From RUG705 sp934101175 (GTDB lineage: Bacteria; Bacillota_I; Bacilli_A; RF39; UBA660): a stretch of DNA of 64,000 nt. The DNA is taken from positions 62,001 to 126,000 of the forward strand of contig CAKOQC010000003.1 of assembly GCA_934101175.1 (NCBI GenBank), in the 5' to 3' direction. Positions 60,211 to 64,000 of this stretch are shown in pieces; position 1 is the first letter of the stretch; every line of letters starts with the position of its first letter. The notes below the pieces were generated by a model, which saw only the letters and a program-made list of their open reading frames with translations, was not told the origin of the DNA and searched no databases. The position numbers and the translations under genes were made by a program.

Positions 60211-61119
60211 ATGGAACAAGAACTAACTAATCAATTAAATAAAAAAATAATAGAACAATTTATTGATACACATAACGATATAAGAACAAAAATAGATGCA
60301 TTAAATAGATTAAAAGAAAATACAAAACTAGATGATGATTTAACAAGTAGAATGAATAAAACAATTAATGATCTTAATGTAGCTTGTATAAAATTAGAAG
60401 ATCAAATTAATATAATGAATGAAAAAGCTAAAAAAGGAATATCTTTATTTAGTGGTACTAAAAGTATATTAGAAGATACTAAATATGAAGGTAAAAATAC
60501 AAAATTAGAAGAAAAATTAGATAATACAAAAGAAAAAATAGAACAATATAACAATATGATAGGTACTATTAATACATTAGGTAATGGAAAAATAGTTACA
60601 AGTATTAAAAATAGTTTAGAAAAAAGAGTAGAAGCTTTAAAAAAGAAACAAGGTAGAATACAGAATAAACAAAGTAAAATAATAGATAAAGCTACTAATA
60701 ATAAGATAAATAGTTATCTTAATAGAACTAGATTTAATAAGAAGACTATGGCTATATTAATGGCTAATGAAAAGAATAATATTAAGAATAATAGTAAGAT
60801 TGATGAATTACAAGCTAAAAAAGAAGAATTAGATAAAATTAAACAGACATTAAATGCTAATAGTGATTTATTATTTAAAGGACTAGGTGCTAAAGTAGCA
60901 GTAGATGAAGTAGCTTTAAATGCTAGATTAAATGCTTTAAAAGCTAAGAAGGGTATATTAGAGTTTGGTGGTAGAAAGTTAATTTTAAGTAGTGTACAAC
61001 CAGATTTAATAACTAAGATGAAGAATAAAGCTAAAGGGTTTGGTAGTTCATTAAGAGCTGGAATAGAAGCTTATAAAATAGCTCAAGAAGAAGCTAAACG
61101 TACTTATGCTACTAGATAA
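60211..61119 (+). CDS. Coiled-coil cytoplasmic protein of unknown function
   Basis: 302 residues, rich in Lys, Asn and Glu, mostly helical and coiled coil (KLEEKLDNTKEKIEQYNN; LQAKKEELDKIKQTL), with a basic C-terminal third (KMKNKAKGFGSSLRAG). There is no transmembrane segment or recognised domain. GAAGGGGG precedes the ATG, 14 bp after the DUF1292 gene. A terminator follows. Confidence 0.7.
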   Translation: MEQELTNQLNKKIIEQFIDTHNDIRTKIDALNRLKENTKLDDDLTSRMNKTINDLNVACIKLEDQINIMNEKAKKGISLFSGTKSILEDTKYEGKNTKLEEKLDNTKEKIEQYNNMIGTINTLGNGKIVTSIKNSLEKRVEALKKKQGRIQNKQSKIIDKATNNKINSYLNRTRFNKKTMAILMANEKNNIKNNSKIDELQAKKEELDKIKQTLNANSDLLFKGLGAKVAVDEVALNARLNALKAKKGILEFGGRKLILSSVQPDLITKMKNKAKGFGSSLRAGIEAYKIAQEEAKRTYATR

Positions 61120-61149
61120 GGAATGATTTTGATAAGTCATTCTTTTTTT
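61119..61149 (+). terminator. Terminator after the coiled-coil gene
   Basis: GAATGA (61121-61126) pairs with TCATTC (61137-61142), followed by seven T residues. Confidence 0.75.
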
Positions 61150-61244
61150 GGAAGCTCGTTCAATTAACTGTGTCGAGCATAAAGATTATATAGAAAATTT
61201 ACTACTAGACTTAGTAAATTTCTTTATAAATGTTTAAATAAAGA

Positions 61245-61276
61245 AATAAACTTCACATAGAGTGAAGCTTATTTTT
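61245..61276. terminator. Terminator for the convergent RluA-family gene
   Basis: AATAA-CTTCAC pairs with GTGAAG-TTATT; T-rich on both strands. A further hairpin, AAATTTACT with AGTAAATTT, lies just upstream near 61195-61220. Confidence 0.65.
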
Positions 61277-62135
61277 CTTTTAAAAGGGAATTGAATTCTT
61301 TAGGATAAGGAGTTTCTAGATGGATAAGTTTTTTAGTAATGGGATGGATAAATTCTAAGATGTTGGCATGAAGACATAATCTTTTAAGGGGATTAGTATG
61401 GCAACCATATTTTTTATCTCCTACTAGAGGATAACCATGTTCTGAGAAGTGTACTCTTATTTGATTTCTTCTTCCAGTATCTATAAATACTTGAACTAGA
61501 GTATAGTTGTTATTATATTTAAGTACTTGATAATGAGTTATAGCTTCTTTACCTTGATTATTCTTAGAAGAATATACGAATTGATGATGATTTTCTAATA
61601 GATAAGAATGATAAGTACCATCCTTAGTACATTTACCATCTAATAGAGCAATATATCCACGTTTTTTTACAATATTATTCCAATTATCTTGCATCTTATC
61701 TCTAATCTTTTGATCTTTACAGAATAGAAGAATACCTGAAGTATCTTGATCTAGACGATGAACTACAAAAATATAATTACGTTTATTATTAGTCTTAATA
61801 TAATCAGATACCATACGATAAGCAGTAAAGAATTTTTCCTTGTCATTAGAAATAGATAAAAGACCTTGAGGTTTATTAATAGCAATTAAATAATCATCTT
61901 CATATAAGATATCTAAATTATAATTAGGAATAACCTTTTTAGAATAACTAATATTAACAATATCATTAGTATTAAGAAGAAGACTACTGTTAGTTATAGT
62001 TTTATTATTTACACTAACCATACCATTCTTAATGTAAGATTTAATAGTTTTCTTAGATAGATCCTTCTTAAAATTATAGATAGCTTCTAATAAAGAAGTG
62101 GGAGAAGTTATTTTGATAGTTTGAGATTTATTCAT
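61269..62135 (-). CDS. RluA-family pseudouridine synthase
   Basis: 288 residues: an S4-like N-terminal segment (SYIKNGMVSVNNKTI region, about 30-65), then the catalytic domain with VVHRLDQDTSGILLFCK (catalytic Asp) and IDTGRRNQIRVHFSEHGYPLVGDKKYG. It fits the RluC/RluD/YhcT-like group; the target uridine is unknown. It is monocistronic on the minus strand with its own terminator. It is the third RluA-family enzyme in the window. Confidence 0.88.
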   Translation of the reverse strand: MNKSQTIKITSPTSLLEAIYNFKKDLSKKTIKSYIKNGMVSVNNKTITNSSLLLNTNDIVNISYSKKVIPNYNLDILYEDDYLIAINKPQGLLSISNDKEKFFTAYRMVSDYIKTNNKRNYIFVVHRLDQDTSGILLFCKDQKIRDKMQDNWNNIVKKRGYIALLDGKCTKDGTYHSYLLENHHQFVYSSKNNQGKEAITHYQVLKYNNNYTLVQVFIDTGRRNQIRVHFSEHGYPLVGDKKYGCHTNPLKRLCLHANILEFIHPITKKLIHLETPYPKEFNSLLKEK

Positions 62136-62225
62136 AAATATATCACCGAATAAATTATAACAATAAATTAATTATTTGTAAAATAAAATAGGAAAAATAG
62201 TGTATAATAATTTTTGGTGATTTAA

Positions 62226-63137
62226 ATGTTTGATAAAATAATTAAAGAGATATGTGTAGAATTAGATATTAAATATAATTATCTATCTAAAGATTGGATT
62301 ATAAGGCTTGAGAAAGATGGAATAGTTAAGTTCTTAGCAGGGAATAAGTTTGACCTTAATCCACATGCGTTAGGATTAGTTATGGATGATAAGTATGCTT
62401 TTTATGATATAGTAAGTAATTTAGGAATACCTGCTTGTGAACATAGAATATTTTATAAACCTGGTAATGGATGTGAGTATGCTAAAGGGTGTAATAGTTA
62501 TTTAGATATATATAGATGTTTTGATGAATATAAGAAAGATGTAGTAGTTAAGATAAATAATGGTTCTTTAGGAATAGATGTATATCATGTTAAGGATAAA
62601 GAAAGACTTAAAGAGATAGTAGATAAGTTATTTATAAAGAATTATTCTATTAGTATATGTCCTTATTATAAGATTAAGAATGAATATAGAGTAATAGTAT
62701 TAGATAAAGATATAAAGTTAATTTATAAGAAGATTAAACCGGTAGTATATGGAGATGGTGTTAGTAGTATAAATACTTTATTAAGAAGATTTAATAGTTA
62801 TTATTTTAAAGATAAGAATATATCAGAAGAGGTACTTGATAAAGATATGGAGTATGTATATGATTGGCATTTTAATTTATCTAAAGGAAGTATAGCTTCA
62901 ATGGATATAGATAAGGTCCTTAGAAAGAGACTGGAGGATATTGCTAGAGAGACTGCTAGTAAGATGGGGATTGTTTTTGCTAGTATAGATATAATAGAAG
63001 AAAATAATGGAGAATTAAGAGTACTTGAAGCTAATAGTGGAGTTACAATAGATAAAGCTATTAATTTTATAGATAATGGATATGAAGTAGCTAAAAATAT
63101 ATATAAAGATGCTACTAAGATGATGTTTAATATTTAG
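62226..63137 (+). CDS. ATP-grasp family protein of unknown substrate
   Basis: 303 residues. ATP-grasp features are VVVKINNGSLGIDVYHV (phosphate-binding strand and loop), EYRVIVLDKDIKLIYKKIKP, GDGVSSINTL (as in cyanophycin-synthetase-type proteins) and the metal-site LRVLEANSGVTIDKA with Glu and Asn. It probably couples ATP cleavage to forming an amide or peptide bond; the acceptor is unknown. GGTGATTT precedes the ATG, and a TATAAT lies at 62203-62208. No partner enzyme is adjacent. Confidence 0.78.
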   Translation: MFDKIIKEICVELDIKYNYLSKDWIIRLEKDGIVKFLAGNKFDLNPHALGLVMDDKYAFYDIVSNLGIPACEHRIFYKPGNGCEYAKGCNSYLDIYRCFDEYKKDVVVKINNGSLGIDVYHVKDKERLKEIVDKLFIKNYSISICPYYKIKNEYRVIVLDKDIKLIYKKIKPVVYGDGVSSINTLLRRFNSYYFKDKNISEEVLDKDMEYVYDWHFNLSKGSIASMDIDKVLRKRLEDIARETASKMGIVFASIDIIEENNGELRVLEANSGVTIDKAINFIDNGYEVAKNIYKDATKMMFNI

Positions 63138-63170
63138 AAGAAAATGATTTACTTATTTCTTCTTTTTTAG
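63136..63170 (+). terminator. Terminator after the ATP-grasp gene, overlapping the phosphoketolase promoter
   Basis: AGAAGAAA pairs with TTTCTTCT, followed by TTTTT. Confidence 0.7.
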
Positions 63171-63176
63171 TATAAT
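63148..63176 (+). promoter_or_regulatory. Phosphoketolase promoter
   Basis: TTTACT (63148-63153), 17 bp, TATAAT (63171-63176). It overlaps the upstream terminator hairpin. Confidence 0.65.
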
Positions 63177-63203
63177 TAGTATAGATAGAGAGGGGATAAG
63201 TAA

Positions 63204-64000
63204 ATGAAGAGAGAAGAATTAGAATTATTAGATAAATATTTTAGAGCTAGTAACTATTTAGCAGTAGGACAACTTTATTTATTAGATAATCCTTTATTAA
63301 AAAGAAAACTTACCTTGGATGATGTTAAGAAGAAATTAGTAGGTCATTGGGGAACTGTACCGGGACAAAACTTTATATATACACATTTAAATAGAATTAT
63401 TAAGAAATATGATTTAAATATGATATATATATCTGGACCTGGGCATGGGGGAAATGCAATGATAGCACAAACCTACTTAGAAGGAACTTATTCGGAAGTA
63501 TATCCTAATATTACGGAAGATGAGGAAGGGTTAAAGAAATTATTTAAACAATTTTCTTTTCCAGGAGGAGTATCTAGTCATGTAGCACCAGAAACACCAG
63601 GATCTATAAATGAAGGGGGAGAACTTGGATATAGTTTAGCACATGCTTACGGAGCAGTAATGGATAATCCTAATTTGATAGCAGCTTGTGTAATAGGAGA
63701 TGGAGAAGCAGAGACAGGACCGTTAGCTACTTCTTGGCATTCAAATAAATTTATTAATCCTAAGACTGATGGAATAGTATTACCAATACTTCATTTAAAT
63801 GGTTATAAGATAGCTAATCCTACTATAATGGGAAGAATGAGTGATAAAGAGTTAACTAATTACTTTAATGGACTTGGATATAAACCTTACTTTGTTAGTG
63901 GGGAAGATGAGATGATAATGCATCATGATATGGCTATTACTTTAGATAGAGTAGTTAGTGATATTAGGAAAATTAAAAAGGGAAATAGTGTTAAAAGACC
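63204..64000 (+). CDS. xfp: Phosphoketolase, N-terminal part (cut by window edge)
   Basis: An open frame of 265 codons runs to the edge, starting MKREELELLDKYFRASNYL after AGAGGGGAT. The family is certain from VGQLYL, GHWGTVPGQNFIYTHLNR, SGPGHGG, PGGVSSHVAPETPGS and the thiamine-diphosphate motif GDGEAETGPL. Phosphoketolase splits xylulose- or fructose-phosphate to acetyl phosphate, giving ATP by substrate-level phosphorylation in fermenters. The C-terminal two thirds are outside the window. It has its own promoter. Confidence 0.95.
   Translation, partial: MKREELELLDKYFRASNYLAVGQLYLLDNPLLKRKLTLDDVKKKLVGHWGTVPGQNFIYTHLNRIIKKYDLNMIYISGPGHGGNAMIAQTYLEGTYSEVYPNITEDEEGLKKLFKQFSFPGGVSSHVAPETPGSINEGGELGYSLAHAYGAVMDNPNLIAACVIGDGEAETGPLATSWHSNKFINPKTDGIVLPILHLNGYKIANPTIMGRMSDKELTNYFNGLGYKPYFVSGEDEMIMHHDMAITLDRVVSDIRKIKKGNSVKR

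Noticed and set aside
61120..61268. Possible small RNA between 61150 and 61245 (GCTCG...CGAGC stem)
   Set aside because: The short stem between two terminators has no promoter; a leftover of stacked terminators is more likely.
1..64000. Mycoplasma-type genetic code (TGA as Trp)
   Set aside because: TGA closes real genes here (for example the prepilin gene at 17939-17941) and Trp is encoded by TGG.
1..64000. CRISPR arrays, tRNA or rRNA genes, prophage modules
   Set aside because: No regularly spaced direct repeats, no cloverleaf-like sequences with CCA-type ends, no rRNA-like blocks and no phage structural genes were seen.

Overview
The window is very AT-rich and densely coded, with short gaps, perfect sigma-A type promoters (TTGACA-N17-TATAAT forms), AGGAGG-type ribosome binding sites and the standard code (TGA is a stop). 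Lipoteichoic-acid synthases, YfhO, LspA, LexA, MtaB, a rhomboid protease and a T-box-controlled pheST point to a low-GC Gram-positive bacterium. The abundance of short-helix-anchored surface proteins suggests an uncultured gut member of the Bacilli (RF39-like or a relative); that taxon is an inference.

Layout. 1-6.0 kb: cell-envelope polymer genes (YfhO, CsbB-like glycosyltransferase, two LtaS-family enzymes). 6.2-7.2 kb: recA with a LexA-like box. 7.5-10.0 kb: a diversity-generating retroelement (DGR) cassette. It is a surface protein with a C-type-lectin/FGE-like end carrying a GC-rich variable repeat, then an intergenic, adenine-rich template repeat; no reverse transcriptase is in the window. 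10-12.4 kb: a NagPA-type glycosidase and a membrane-anchored protein. 12.5-20.4 kb: a Cys-less EIIB-like protein, a kinase with tandem 0A-like boxes, Smr, a DUF4143 ATPase, RNA-modification enzymes and a prepilin-lspA-rluD-rhomboid operon. 20.6-28.6 kb: three large membrane-anchored surface proteins. 28.6-29.8 kb and 52.8-54.0 kb: two near-identical Rpn-type nuclease repeats.

29.9-37.2 kb: an F1-like rotary ATPase operon with intact alpha, beta, gamma and epsilon, a b-delta fusion, a c-like subunit with no ion-binding carboxylate, a five-helix protein of unknown family and a long coiled-coil protein; no a subunit is visible. 37.3-45.2 kb: a TasA-like secreted protein, ddl, ruvA-HAD-ruvB, lexA with a divergent SOS-type 46-aa membrane protein, a radical SAM enzyme and mtaB. 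45.4-52.7 kb: an odd glucosaminidase, frr and T-box-pheS-pheT. 54-64 kb: a cadherin-like-domain surface protein, PAP2, two tandem hybrid kinases (one with a degenerate ATPase domain), small cytoplasmic proteins, a pseudouridine synthase, an ATP-grasp protein and the start of phosphoketolase.

The strongest leads are the DGR with no local reverse transcriptase, the F1-like ATPase with a carboxylate-less c subunit, and the lexA-divergent small membrane protein whose promoter spacer is filled by a LexA-type box.
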